Shown here: one piece after another, positions 36,596-45,943 of the stretch
Layout of the letters: each line of letters begins with the position of its first letter
Numbering within the stretch: position 1 is the stretch's first letter
Assembly (NCBI GenBank): GCA_013414795.1
Contig: CP058732.1
Span: forward strand, 310,001 to 374,000
Direction of reading: 5' to 3'
DNA from: Candidatus Kapaibacterium sp.
GTDB taxonomy: Bacteria; Bacteroidota; Ignavibacteria; Kapaibacteriales; UBA2268
DNA: 64,000 nucleotides
Program-made: the position numbers and the translations under genes
Notes under the pieces: model-generated
Told to the model about the DNA's origin: nothing
The model's input: only the letters and a program-made list of their open reading frames with translations
Databases searched by the model: none

Positions 36596-37198
36596 TTACC
36601 TTGCGTAGTATTCAACTACTTGTGGCAATTCCACCTGTACTGGAATTTCTTCCTTTGGTGGTACATACAGATACTTGAACGTAAAGTCTGCCTTGACCAA
36701 ATCGATGTATGGTGGCGGTTGAACACTACGAATCGAATCTACTATCATTGGTATCTTTCGGCTGGATTCTTTAACCGATACCACTGAATTTGGGCGAACC
36801 AAATAGGAAGGAACATTGACTCGTCGCCCGTTGACAAGTATGTGTCCGTGGGTTACCAATTGCCTTGCTGCATAAATTGTTGGCGCCAAGCCAGCCCGAT
36901 AGACCAATGCGTCCAATCTCGATTCAAGATATTGCAAAAGAAACTCGCCAGTGTTACCAACTCGCTTCGAGGCTTTCTTGAAGTAGTTCACCATCTGTCG
37001 TTCGGACACATTGTACTGGTAGCGTAGTTTCTGCTTTTCGAGCAACTGCCTTGCAAAATCGGACATCTTGGCTCGTCGTTTCAATTTCCCGTGTTGTCCC
37101 GGGGGATACGGCTTCTTCGCAGTATACTTCTGCGACTTCGGTGTTAGGTTCAACCCAAGTTTTCGCGACAGTTTTACCTTTGGTCCAGTGTAATTCAT
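36596..37198 (-). CDS. rpsD: 30S ribosomal protein S4
   Basis: 200 residues from the ATG at 37198, preceded by AGAGGAGCG. The N-terminus [15 protein letters not shown] lacks the zinc-binding cysteines (the C-minus form). The S4 RNA-binding domain has [35 protein letters not shown]4 nucleates 30S assembly. It is normally in the rpoA (alpha) operon; here it leads the rplM-rpsI-rpsB-tsf-pyrH-frr operon, which is unusual. Whether another rpsD copy exists elsewhere cannot be seen. Confidence 0.95.
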   Translation of the reverse strand: MNYTGPKVKLSRKLGLNLTPKSQKYTAKKPYPPGQHGKLKRRAKMSDFARQLLEKQKLRYQYNVSERQMVNYFKKASKRVGNTGEFLLQYLESRLDALVYRAGLAPTIYAARQLVTHGHILVNGRRVNVPSYLVRPNSVVSVKESSRKIPMIVDSIRSVQPPPYIDLVKADFTFKYLYVPPKEEIPVQVELPQVVEYYAR

Positions 37199-37342
37199 CG
37201 CTCCTCTAAAAAAAATCAAAATAAAAGAGTTATAAAAATACGAAGAAAAAAAATAATAACAAAAAAAATTTTAAATTTTTACCAAAAAAGCAAAAAATTT
37301 ATTGCCTTTTTGGCGTTTTGAATTGGCTGGAACTTTGTGTCC

Positions 37343-40300
37343 CTACAAACTTTCGACTATTTTAATTGTTTCGAGGCTGACGGTTACAATTTTTTTAATC
37401 AAACGAATGATGTATGTCGGGTCGTCCGCTCGGTTTGGGTCGTTGACTATCCCACTGCGTGGGTCGACTTTCACCCGATACTGGTCGACAACCCATTCCA
37501 ATGCACTGCGGTTCCCCAATCGATAGTTGTAAACTTCGAGCGGGACGCCCGCAAGCGTTAGAAAATCGTTGTACTTTATGCTTTGTTTGTCCTTGGAAAT
37601 TACCATTTTCTCGACTCGGTAGTCGAGCTGTTCATTCGGGTTCTCTATCGCTTCCAGCGGGTATTCCTCGGCTTGTTCATAGTTGACGTGCAAATCGCCA
37701 AGTTTCCGCCCGGCTTGTGCAAATTTCCAGAAATTCTCGTACAACGGAATGCGAGGCAAACTTCGCCGCAGGTTCTGTTGGTAGCGCTGGCGGTAGTCCT
37801 CCTTGTGCAAAACCGCATAGATGTAATAAAAAATGTCCCATTTGGTAATTCGCTCGTCGTGGTAATGGTTGCGGAAAAGTTCGAGTGCCCAATCGGAAAT
37901 GTTTTCCCTTCTTCCGCTTCCGTCCACTTCGTACACATAAAACGGAAAGCATTGGGTATCACCACAAAGATGCATATCTGGAATACAATTTATCATTAAC
38001 GAATGGAAAGGTTTCGAACACCCAATTGCTGTAAAAGCAATGACTCTATTTTCATTTTCACTTTCCGCCGTCGGAAAAATTTTGTAGAATAAGGTATATG
38101 TATTGTTTAAAATTCTATCATAATACAGAAATTGTTTAACAAAAGGTCGATAGATAGAATTTCTAATTTGATTTTCGTTGTATTTAGCAAATTGTAAATA
38201 CTTAAGGCAATTTTTTAAGTGGCTGTCCCAACTAATTTTTTTGTCATCATATTCAACAAAATCGTCAATGTTTGGTTTTTCTTCAAGTTGTTGATATTTA
38301 AAAACGTGATAATTGTATGTATCGGTAATAATTTTAATGTTTTTTATCAATACATTTTTGTTCCAATTATAAACCCAAGAATCTCTATTTGTTTTAACAC
38401 CATTTATAAAAATAGAAAACAAAGCATTCTCTTTTCCGGCTTTTGCTTCTTTGGTTCCGAGCGGGACAAGGCTGTCGAAATCTTCTTGCAAGCCTTCGGT
38501 TAGCCAGGTGTGATTGCTATCGGGAACTATCTCGCGCCACGGCACATTGTAGATATTCCCAAAATTCTCAACTATTTTCCTTTTCTCTTCGGAGGTTAAA
38601 TAATCTCCAATATCATAATAAAATATTTTTTTATCATTTCTATTTTTAAATTTTACCAAGATTGTAATTCCAACACCAACTCGGATTTTGTCTTCAAATA
38701 TATTGCCTTTCTCTTTTCGCCTTTTTTCCCCAGATGTACGAGCATTTCCCCTTAAATTAAAATGATAAATCAAATTGAAATTTTCGTAGATATGCTTTCG
38801 CATACCGTCGAAGGCGATTCCATCGATAAAACCATTGTTCGAAATGAATGCGATTATTCCTTCGCCTTGCTCCATTATTTTGTCCATCGCAAAGCGGAAG
38901 GCTCGAACGTATGGGTCGTACAAAACATTTTTATTTGTGGCTTTGGAATCCTTTACAAACGTTTCGCGAATGCGTCGGTCGATTGTGGGATATTTGCGGT
39001 TCTTGTTGTTGTCGTTTTCGTTCACCTGGCCAGCGTTGTAGGGCGGGTTGCTGATGTAGACGAAAATTGGCGTTTGTTTCAACTGTTCAATTCGTTGTGT
39101 GTTTTCCTCCGAAAAACCAAGTTCAAGTTGTCGGCTTTCGGCAAGTTCAAAAGTATCGACAAGGCAAGCACCGGGGAACGGCTCGTATTCGCCTATGAGT
39201 TCATAATATGTATGCTCGATGTTCATCGTTGCCACGTAGTAGGGAAGCAACATCACCTCGTTGCAGTGTAATTCGTGGCGATATTTGTATTGCAGTTCGG
39301 TCTTCTTGATTTTCCGCATAATGTTCAAAATGAAGTTGCCAGTGCCGACGAACGGGTCGAGAATGTGGACGCCCGGGGAAGCGAGCGAGCGGTTGAACTC
39401 CCGCCGAAGGATTTGCTCGACGCTGTCGACCATAAAGTTGACCACTGGTTGGGGAGTGTAGACAATTCCAAGCGTGTCGGCTTGCTTGACAGCAAAGCCT
39501 TGGAAGAACTTTTCGTAAACTGTGTTCAAAAACGATTGCTTCGAAGCGAAGTCGAAAAGCAAATCCGAATTGTTGGCAACGTTCTTAATCGAGGCGAAGA
39601 AAGGATTGAGCGGTTTGAAAAATTCTTGCTTGTTGAAGTATTTATGAGTCAGCGCATCGACAACACTTTCGATTTGGCGAGCGATAATGTTCTTTTTAAC
39701 AAAGTCTGGGTTGTTGAAAACAGAAGAAAAAATCTGTTCGGTCAGAAGATGTTGGATAAGCATTTCTTCGATAGCCGACTCGGATATGTTCGGATTTATC
39801 GACAAGCGAATAATATCGGCGAAGGAGCGATAGGCTTGGCGAAAGTGGTGATTGTTTTGCATTTCCTTTTCAATCAACTCGAGGAGCGATTGGGCAAGCG
39901 CGGGAATTTTTTCTTTAAACTGTTCGACTGCTTGCTCCCAATCGGCGATTGGTTCCGACTTGTAGTTGAAAAGCAATTCAAGTGCGGTGACCAGATTTTT
40001 GGGCTTGTCGATTGGCTCGTCGAAGACTTTGATTTTGTTCTGGAAAATAACGGCGTGGTAAGGTGCTTGAAAGATTGTGTTAATCGCCGGGTAGCCTTTC
40101 TGGAACTTAAGTTTGATTTCCTTGTCGAGGTCGTCCTGGCTATCTTTTGCTTCCCAGAAGCCGTGGGTAAGGTTGAAATGGTCGAGGAACGCCCCGTCGA
40201 TAATGATTTTGGTCTTTTTGAAAGGGTTTTCGATTGAGTATTCGCTTACAAGTTGGAGATTAGTTTGCTTGCAACAATAGTCGAGGACTTTGCGGAATGC

Positions 40301-40402
40301 TTCGCGAACCGAAGTTTCGTGTGAAATACCAAATTTCTCGTACTGGTCGAGTTCGATGTAATAATTTTTAACAATTTTCAGATTTTCATTCAATTTCAAC
40401 AT
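37343..40402 (-). CDS. single-chain restriction-modification enzyme (PD-(D/E)xK nuclease + N6-adenine methyltransferase)
   Basis: 1,019 residues. An N-terminal nuclease-like region has Asp69 (IIIDGAF) and the ExK motif GFWEAK (Glu84, Lys86). A helical linker precedes the methyltransferase domain, with the SAM motif DPFVGTGNF (349-357) and the catalytic NPPY (452-455) of N6-adenine enzymes. The remaining 500 residues or so should hold the target-recognition domain. The sequence resembles Type ISP enzymes (Eco57I/LlaBIII-like), but no helicase motifs are seen, so it fits Type IIG better. No separate methyltransferase or specificity gene is adjacent. Inference: restricts foreign DNA while methylating the host's. 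Confidence 0.85.
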   Translation of the reverse strand: MLKLNENLKIVKNYYIELDQYEKFGISHETSVREAFRKVLDYCCKQTNLQLVSEYSIENPFKKTKIIIDGAFLDHFNLTHGFWEAKDSQDDLDKEIKLKFQKGYPAINTIFQAPYHAVIFQNKIKVFDEPIDKPKNLVTALELLFNYKSEPIADWEQAVEQFKEKIPALAQSLLELIEKEMQNNHHFRQAYRSFADIIRLSINPNISESAIEEMLIQHLLTEQIFSSVFNNPDFVKKNIIARQIESVVDALTHKYFNKQEFFKPLNPFFASIKNVANNSDLLFDFASKQSFLNTVYEKFFQGFAVKQADTLGIVYTPQPVVNFMVDSVEQILRREFNRSLASPGVHILDPFVGTGNFILNIMRKIKKTELQYKYRHELHCNEVMLLPYYVATMNIEHTYYELIGEYEPFPGACLVDTFELAESRQLELGFSEENTQRIEQLKQTPIFVYISNPPYNAGQVNENDNNKNRKYPTIDRRIRETFVKDSKATNKNVLYDPYVRAFRFAMDKIMEQGEGIIAFISNNGFIDGIAFDGMRKHIYENFNLIYHFNLRGNARTSGEKRRKEKGNIFEDKIRVGVGITILVKFKNRNDKKIFYYDIGDYLTSEEKRKIVENFGNIYNVPWREIVPDSNHTWLTEGLQEDFDSLVPLGTKEAKAGKENALFSIFINGVKTNRDSWVYNWNKNVLIKNIKIITDTYNYHVFKYQQLEEKPNIDDFVEYDDKKISWDSHLKNCLKYLQFAKYNENQIRNSIYRPFVKQFLYYDRILNNTYTLFYKIFPTAESENENRVIAFTAIGCSKPFHSLMINCIPDMHLCGDTQCFPFYVYEVDGSGRRENISDWALELFRNHYHDERITKWDIFYYIYAVLHKEDYRQRYQQNLRRSLPRIPLYENFWKFAQAGRKLGDLHVNYEQAEEYPLEAIENPNEQLDYRVEKMVISKDKQSIKYNDFLTLAGVPLEVYNYRLGNRSALEWVVDQYRVKVDPRSGIVNDPNRADDPTYIIRLIKKIVTVSLETIKIVESL

Positions 40403-40406
40403 AATA

Positions 40407-40414
40407 CAAAAATA
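40407..40414 (-). promoter_or_regulatory. possible -7 box directly before the restriction-enzyme ATG
   Basis: Read on the minus strand it is TATTTTTG, a match to TAnnTTTG, ending only 4 bases before the ATG. If used, the mRNA would begin at or next to the start codon and be leaderless. A matching -33 element is not clear. Confidence 0.3.
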
Positions 40415-40557
40415 AGAAAAAGCGGAGGAAGAGAGGAAATTGAAAATTTAACAATTAAAAACAAAAAAATTTTTTTAGATTAATTTCAAATTTGTAACAA
40501 ATTTCAAGAAATTGTCTTAATTTTTATTAATTTGTTATTTTATAAGGCACAGAAAAA

Positions 40558-41055
40558 ATGAAAAAGATTGCTTTGCTTTTTGCTTTGCTTTTGCTTTTTG
40601 CCAGCAACTCTTGCAAGGAAGAAGAGACCAATGTTCCAAGCGCCTTTGCCAACATCTCTGCTGTGATTTCCGGCGCCATCAATTTGGAATACTCGGGTGC
40701 TGGACTTGTAACCACAGCAACGTTGGACAGTTCCCTTGTCTTAAACCTGGGGACATCTACCAGAATTAACAACAAACTGTGTATGCTTGGAGTATTTATC
40801 TTCTTCCGAGACTTTCAAGAAAAAACTGGCACCTTCCAATTTGCCAACCGAAACGATGTCATTCCCGGAGACTTCGCAATAGGTACTTTCGACTACGGCG
40901 AGGGGAATTCCCGAAAGCAGTTTATTTCCGACTCTGGCTGGGTGGAAATTACCAAACTCGAAGGGAACACAGTTCGCGGTACTTTCTACTTCCGAGCCAA
41001 GGAGAAAACAACCGGGGAAGTTATCGAAGTCCAAAACGGAGTGATTGTATTTTAA
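40558..41055 (+). CDS. lipoprotein of unknown function
   Basis: 165 residues with a signal peptide and lipobox-like Cys (LFASNSCKEEE). The mature part is predicted to be beta-rich (ISAVISGAINLEYSGAGLV, TGTFQFANRNDVIPGDFAIG, VRGTFYFRAKEKTTGEVIEV). The pattern resembles small Bacteroidota lipoproteins of the DUF6252 type, which is only a resemblance by eye. The next gene starts 18 bases later on the same strand. Confidence 0.75.
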   Translation: MKKIALLFALLLLFASNSCKEEETNVPSAFANISAVISGAINLEYSGAGLVTTATLDSSLVLNLGTSTRINNKLCMLGVFIFFRDFQEKTGTFQFANRNDVIPGDFAIGTFDYGEGNSRKQFISDSGWVEITKLEGNTVRGTFYFRAKEKTTGEVIEVQNGVIVF

Positions 41056-41073
41056 CAAATAGAAGGGAGAGAT

Positions 41074-42075
41074 ATGAAAATCTTCAAAGGTTTTGTCCTT
41101 GCCATTGTAGCACTTTTTGTCCTTTTCTTAATAGTAACAGTTTTTCTCCCCTCACGTTATTCAGTGGAAAGGAAAATCGAAATCAAAGCCCCGCAATCGA
41201 TTGTCTATTATTTGATTGATGATATGCGAAATTGGAAATATTGGGACACCTGGTGGAACCTCGACACAAATCAGAAAAGAATGTACGCTGGTCCAATTTT
41301 TGGTTTGAATAGCAAGTTTTCGTGGTCGAGCCTAAACAAAGACGTGGGCAAAGGAGAAATTGAAATAGTCGAGGAAAAGCCATTTGAATATGTCAAACTG
41401 TTAATCACATTTGGACAAGAAATGCAATCGACGAGCACTTTGCGTTTTATGGATTTAAACGAGGAAAAAGTGCTTGTTACTTGGAAGATGGAAGGCGATT
41501 TGAAGTTCCTTGCGAAATGGTTTCGTTTCTTTCTGGACCAAGCAATTGGCAAGGATTTCGAGCAAAATTTGGCGAGAATAAAAAAGTTATCCGAAGAAAT
41601 TGCCCGCAATAAAGTAATGTTCTTCAGAGACACATTTCCCGAGACCAAGATTGTGTATATTTCCGACTCAACCAATATGGGTTCGGAGGAAATAGAGGAA
41701 AAATACACCGATGCATTTATGGAACTAATGGATTTTGTTCAGAAGAACAAGTTGAAAGTCTATGGCGGTCCAATTGCCATTACCCGTTCACATTCAAAAG
41801 ATTTCTATGCTTTCGACGCTTGTATCCCAGTTGAAACAACGGGCGATTTGCAACCCACTGGGAGAATTAAATTTGGCACCATTCCGAAGTCCTACACTTT
41901 GCGAACGGTTTATCTTGGCTCGTACAACGGGTTCGAAAATGTGTACAATCTTATCTTTAAGCATTTGCAAGAGCAGAAATTAGCCCCCAAAGGCAACCTG
42001 TTTGAAATGTATTACACCGACCCGCAAATTGTTAAGCCAGAGGAGAATATAACAATTATTTATTGTCCAATTTAA
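41074..42075 (+). CDS. SRPBCC-domain plus GyrI-like-domain protein
   Basis: 333 residues. An N-terminal membrane helix (about 5-24) is followed by a SRPBCC/polyketide-cyclase-like domain (VERKIEIKAPQSIVYYLID, MRNWKYWDTWWNLD). A C-terminal GyrI-like small-molecule-binding domain (from about 190) has YGGPIAITRSHSKDFYAFDACIPVE and VYLGSYNGFENVYNLIFKHL. Such fusions bind hydrophobic ligands in principle; the ligand and role are unknown. Preceded by an AGAAGGGAG ribosome site. Confidence 0.8.
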   Translation: MKIFKGFVLAIVALFVLFLIVTVFLPSRYSVERKIEIKAPQSIVYYLIDDMRNWKYWDTWWNLDTNQKRMYAGPIFGLNSKFSWSSLNKDVGKGEIEIVEEKPFEYVKLLITFGQEMQSTSTLRFMDLNEEKVLVTWKMEGDLKFLAKWFRFFLDQAIGKDFEQNLARIKKLSEEIARNKVMFFRDTFPETKIVYISDSTNMGSEEIEEKYTDAFMELMDFVQKNKLKVYGGPIAITRSHSKDFYAFDACIPVETTGDLQPTGRIKFGTIPKSYTLRTVYLGSYNGFENVYNLIFKHLQEQKLAPKGNLFEMYYTDPQIVKPEENITIIYCPI

Positions 42076-42129
42076 TTCGACATTTGTCAAATCGGATAAG
42101 ACTTACTATCAGAAAAGCAAAAGATTTGG

Positions 42130-44001
42130 CTACTTTTGGTTTTGCACTTTGTTTATTTGAGCAATAACGTCACTCAATTTGTTTGAAAGACTTTCGTAAA
42201 GCGAAAGGCTGTTCGAATCGTTATTCTTGTAGTAATTAAGTAATGCATTATACGAATCTATTCGAAGATTTAGATACTGTTGAAGCAATCGAACAAGTTG
42301 CTTGTTCTCATCTGCGATATTAAGTGTATCGAAACCGTTCATTTTGTCTTTAAAGTAGGACCAAATTTTGTTGCCATCTTCGAGGGCAGAAATTAATTCA
42401 TTAGTCGGGGCATTGTTTTGCAACAAAGTGTAGTAAGCCAAGGCTTGTGGTTCCATTTGGACAAACCTATTGTAAGTGATACCATACAAAAAAGCGTGGA
42501 CAACCCAGACCTCTGGAAGTTTGTAAATGCTATCTTTTTTTATGACTTTGGTCAATTTTAAGTAAGCGTTAATAAGAGTATCGATGGGGTCTTTGTATGT
42601 AGTGGTATCGTCTGAATAAACAGCCCGAAGAATGTAATAAGTTTCAAGCCAGGCAGATAGATATTCTTTCATATAATTTACGAATTTACGATTATACGAA
42701 TCCAATCTAAATTGTTCGGCTTTACGGAATAAATTCAGTGCCTCTGTTCTCTTTTGAATATCGTTTTCAATAGCCATAAGAAACTGATTGGTCTGTGCAT
42801 CGGGATTTTCCATCATTAAATCGTAAAAAGATTGGGAGTTTTGTGCAAGAGAATCACTTTTTTCTGCCACTTGCAAAAATTGGGAACGATAATCTGGTGT
42901 CATTTGAACAACATAGAAAGGAACGATAATTCCCAGCAAGATTGGGGCAACAACAGAAACCTTCTTTTTTTCGAATTCAACTCCTTTGAAATCCAGGAGG
43001 TAAAACAACCCAACAAGAATCCCAGAGAGAAATCCGCCGTAATGTCCCCAATTGTCAACTTTGGGGTCGAAAATCCCGCTTACAAGTGTAAAAATTACCA
43101 GGATAGCAAGATCCCAAAATGAGTTTCTTCTTAACTTAACCTTTTTGTTGACAAAAAGAACGAAGAAAATAGCATAAAGCCCGAGAATGCCCCCCGAGGC
43201 GCCAACGCTAACCGAAAAATGGTTGTACATTGTATACAATGAGGCACCAATGACACCAGTTACAAAAAAGCCAATCAGAAATCGAAGATTTCCAATCCTT
43301 GGTTCAAGCAGTGTCCCAATTGAAATTAAAGCAGCAATGTTGTTAAATAGATGTTGAATATCAGAATGTAAAAGAATGCCCGTCAACAGCCTCCACCACT
43401 CGCCGTTAAGAATATTAGTAGACCAGACGCCACCAAGATTGATAAGCGATTGGGGGCTTAAGTCCAAAATGCTTGATTTCGACACAATAGCAACAACGAC
43501 GTAGTAAAGTAGAAAAATTCCCGTAAGAACAAATGTAAATGTTGGAGCATATCTGTGATGTTTAGAGAATTGTTCAGAGATTTCATCAAGCGATGTTAGT
43601 TCCAAAGGTTCAATGCCCACCCTATTCTGAAAATCTTCTTTTAACTCGTAGAGTTTAGAAAGAAAATTTTGAGTTTGGTTCAAAACTTTTTTTCCCCTAG
43701 CAAAAATTGCTAATTTACTGGGTTTAAAATCGAGGACAGCATTATTTCCCTCGAAACACAATTTAAATTTGGGAGGCATAGACTTTGCATATTTAAAAAA
43801 TGCGAACTTGCCTTTGGGTAGAAATTTTGCATTTTTAGGTTTTGCCTCCAATTCGAAAATGAAGCACCCATCATCGACAGAATAAAGACTATATCCCAAT
43901 TCTTCGGCAGCGAATGGTAAAAAGATTTTCATTTTCTCAAATTCAAGTTCAAGATTGGAAAGAACAACTTTGTAATCATTGATTGGTGGAATATCGCTCA
44001 T
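42130..44001 (-). CDS. rhomboid-family intramembrane serine protease with large extra domains
   Basis: 623 residues, far longer than a simple rhomboid (about 200). The membrane core spans about 155-340 with HSDIQHLFNN, the catalytic Ser in VGASGGILGLY (Ser269) and His in WGHYGGFLSG (His320). Residues 1-150 form a soluble N-terminal domain. Residues 360-623 form a soluble, probably helical C-terminal domain with many aromatic and charged residues and no recognised family. The protease cleaves membrane-protein helices; its substrate is unknown. It is the last gene of the PTPS-folE-rnhB group. Confidence 0.88.
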   Translation of the reverse strand: MSDIPPINDYKVVLSNLELEFEKMKIFLPFAAEELGYSLYSVDDGCFIFELEAKPKNAKFLPKGKFAFFKYAKSMPPKFKLCFEGNNAVLDFKPSKLAIFARGKKVLNQTQNFLSKLYELKEDFQNRVGIEPLELTSLDEISEQFSKHHRYAPTFTFVLTGIFLLYYVVVAIVSKSSILDLSPQSLINLGGVWSTNILNGEWWRLLTGILLHSDIQHLFNNIAALISIGTLLEPRIGNLRFLIGFFVTGVIGASLYTMYNHFSVSVGASGGILGLYAIFFVLFVNKKVKLRRNSFWDLAILVIFTLVSGIFDPKVDNWGHYGGFLSGILVGLFYLLDFKGVEFEKKKVSVVAPILLGIIVPFYVVQMTPDYRSQFLQVAEKSDSLAQNSQSFYDLMMENPDAQTNQFLMAIENDIQKRTEALNLFRKAEQFRLDSYNRKFVNYMKEYLSAWLETYYILRAVYSDDTTTYKDPIDTLINAYLKLTKVIKKDSIYKLPEVWVVHAFLYGITYNRFVQMEPQALAYYTLLQNNAPTNELISALEDGNKIWSYFKDKMNGFDTLNIADENKQLVRLLQQYLNLRIDSYNALLNYYKNNDSNSLSLYESLSNKLSDVIAQINKVQNQK

Positions 44002-44056
44002 ATGTTTACCTTGTAAAAAAACAAAAATAAAATTTTAAATTATTTAAATCAAATTT

Positions 44057-44683
44057 TTATTTAAACAAAATATAATCTTCTTTTAAGATTTTTCGCAGAA
44101 AAAAATTCCTATGGAGTGGTGTTGGCTTGTTCTTTAATATCTGCTCGATGTGATACTTCGTGCCGTAGCCTTTGTGTTTGTCGAAGCCAAAGTTTGGATA
44201 TTTTTGGTGTGCAATGTTTGTCATCCAGCGGTCTCGCTCGACTTTTGCAAGGATTGAGGCAGAAGCAATCGAGAAGGATTTTGCGTCACCGTCGACAATA
44301 GTTCGGTGCTTGAAATTCCCTTCAAATCGATTGCCATCAATGAGAGCAAAAGGTTCAAGGTGGGAAAGTTTGCTCAATGCATTATTCATTGCAAGGAAAG
44401 TTGCACGCAAAATGTTCGTTGAATTGATATACTCAACGTCCACGAATTCAACGGAATAAGCCAGACAAGAGGAAACTATCTTTTCGTAGAGAAATTCACG
44501 CTTTTTGCTGGAAATTGCTTTAGAATCGTAAACATTGAAATCTGGCTCGAAATTCACGGGAAAGACCACAGCAGCGGCAAAGACTGGACCAGCCAACGCC
44601 CCTCGTCCCGCTTCGTCGACCCCAGCGACTAATATGCCCTTTGACCAAAACTTTTTTTCTTCTTCAAAATTTGGAAGAATCAA
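44057..44683 (-). CDS. rnhB: ribonuclease HII
   Basis: RNase HII cuts RNA in RNA-DNA hybrids. The catalytic motif VAGVDEAGRGALAGPV is intact, with FALIDGNRFEG and the later Asp in VDGDAKSFSIASASILAKVERD. No in-frame ATG is available. A TTG at 44683, one base after the folE stop, gives a family-like N-terminus (ILPNFEEEKKF). A TTG at 44707 would overlap folE by 23 bases. 208 residues with the chosen start. Confidence 0.93.
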   Translation of the reverse strand: MILPNFEEEKKFWSKGILVAGVDEAGRGALAGPVFAAAVVFPVNFEPDFNVYDSKAISSKKREFLYEKIVSSCLAYSVEFVDVEYINSTNILRATFLAMNNALSKLSHLEPFALIDGNRFEGNFKHRTIVDGDAKSFSIASASILAKVERDRWMTNIAHQKYPNFGFDKHKGYGTKYHIEQILKNKPTPLHRNFFLRKILKEDYILFK

Positions 44684-44684
44684 T

Positions 44685-45407
44685 TTATTTTGCGTATCCC
44701 ATACCAATCAGATTAAGGAATTCGTTTCGCAAGTTCAAATCTGTTAACAAATAGCCACGCATAACCGAGGTTATCATCAGCGAGTTGTCTTCGTTGCCTT
44801 TGACACCACGGGCAATCATACAGTAATGACGGGCTCGGATTACAACACCTAATGCTTTCGGCTTGATTAAATTCTCGATGTAGTCGGCTATTTGTTCGCC
44901 AAGTTCTTCTTGAATTTGACCACGTCGGCTGAACCAATCGACGATACGACTTAATTTGCTTACGCCAAGCACATATTTATTTGGAATGTAACCAATTGCA
45001 CAATCGCCCGAAATCGGTTGCCAATGGTGAGAGCAAACGCTCATCACTGTTATTCCTTTGCTAATGATGAGTTCGTTTACTTTCTTGCGATTTGGGAAAA
45101 CAGTGCTCTTGGGTGGTTCTTGATATCGACCAATAAAGAGTTCGTTTACAAGCATTTTGGCAAGGCGATAGGGTGTTTTGGTACAATTTGGGTCACGTCG
45201 GGAAATGCGAAGTATTTCCATAACTTCGATGAACTTCTGTTCAAGGCGTTTAATCATAATTTCTCGTTCTTCTGGGCTTAAAGGCATATTTCCGTTTGAA
45301 TCGAAAAGCAGTTCGCCCCATTGATTATGTGTTGGCAAAGATTCAAGCACTTCGTCTGGTTCTGTTTCGAATTCGTCTAAATGATTGTCATCAAAATATT
45401 CTTCCAT
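44685..45407 (-). CDS. folE: GTP cyclohydrolase I
   Basis: FolE converts GTP to dihydroneopterin triphosphate, the entry to folate, queuosine and biopterin. 240 residues with a variable acidic N-terminal extension of about 45. The zinc ligands are in VCSHHWQPISG and RHYCMIARGVKG. LGVSKLSRIVDWFSRRGQIQEELGEQIAD is the conserved core. CSHHWQ replaces the commoner CEHHLLP, a minority variant. Between the COG0720 synthase and rnhB in one operon. Confidence 0.94.
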   Translation of the reverse strand: MEEYFDDNHLDEFETEPDEVLESLPTHNQWGELLFDSNGNMPLSPEEREIMIKRLEQKFIEVMEILRISRRDPNCTKTPYRLAKMLVNELFIGRYQEPPKSTVFPNRKKVNELIISKGITVMSVCSHHWQPISGDCAIGYIPNKYVLGVSKLSRIVDWFSRRGQIQEELGEQIADYIENLIKPKALGVVIRARHYCMIARGVKGNEDNSLMITSVMRGYLLTDLNLRNEFLNLIGMGYAK

Positions 45408-45422
45408 CGCTTTTCCAAGACA

Positions 45423-45854
45423 TTAAACAAATTTATGTAAATCTATTTTTTCGCCGTAATATTCGACCACATTGTTTTCGGTTTCGTAAAGTTTTATTCG
45501 ATAGAGTTTGCAATTTGTAAATTTATCCTCGAGTTCTTTCCAGAAGGCAACTGCAAGGTTTTCGACAGTTGGGATTATCCCTTTTAAGAATTCTACATCA
45601 AGATTCAAGTTCTTATGGTCTACTTTGGAAATGATATGGGTTCGAATAATCTTTTTAAGTTCTTTTAAATCAATTAGGTATCCAGTGTTTGGGTCGGGAT
45701 ATCCACAAACTGTAACTTCGAGTACGTAATTGTGTCCGTGCCAGTTTGGGTTGTTGCATTTGTCGTAAATCCTTTCGTTTTCCTCGTCGGAAAACGTTGG
45801 ATTGTACAATCTATGGGCTGACGAAAATGTTTCTCTTCTTGTTATGTAAATCAT
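45423..45854 (-). CDS. 6-pyruvoyltetrahydropterin synthase / 6-carboxytetrahydropterin synthase family (COG0720)
   Basis: 143 residues. The active-site Cys and zinc site read CNNPNWHGHNY, which is C-x5-HGH. QueD normally has C-x3-HGH, while C-x5-HGH is the spacing of true 6-pyruvoyltetrahydropterin synthases (biopterin pathway). VDHKNLNLD gives the catalytic Asp-His, PTVENLA the loop, and YETENNVVEY the pterin-binding Glu. Followed by folE, which makes its substrate. It may act in biopterin or queuosine synthesis; the motif spacing favours the former. Confidence 0.85.
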   Translation of the reverse strand: MIYITRRETFSSAHRLYNPTFSDEENERIYDKCNNPNWHGHNYVLEVTVCGYPDPNTGYLIDLKELKKIIRTHIISKVDHKNLNLDVEFLKGIIPTVENLAVAFWKELEDKFTNCKLYRIKLYETENNVVEYYGEKIDLHKFV

Positions 45855-45943
45855 AACTCAATAAAGTATTAATTTGCAATTCTAAATTGCAAATTACGAA
45901 TAAATTTGGTAAAAATTTGGAACGAAACGAAGGTTTCAATTTT

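Noticed and set aside
37282-37313. Hairpin CCAAAAAAGC/GCCTTTTTGG considered as the restriction-gene terminator
   Set aside because: The stem is mostly A-T with a mismatch, and no T-run follows on the minus strand.
39275-40237. Long antisense frame (320 residues) inside the restriction-enzyme gene
   Set aside because: A shadow of the opposite strand: the minus-strand frame has clear nuclease and methyltransferase motifs, and this one shows none.
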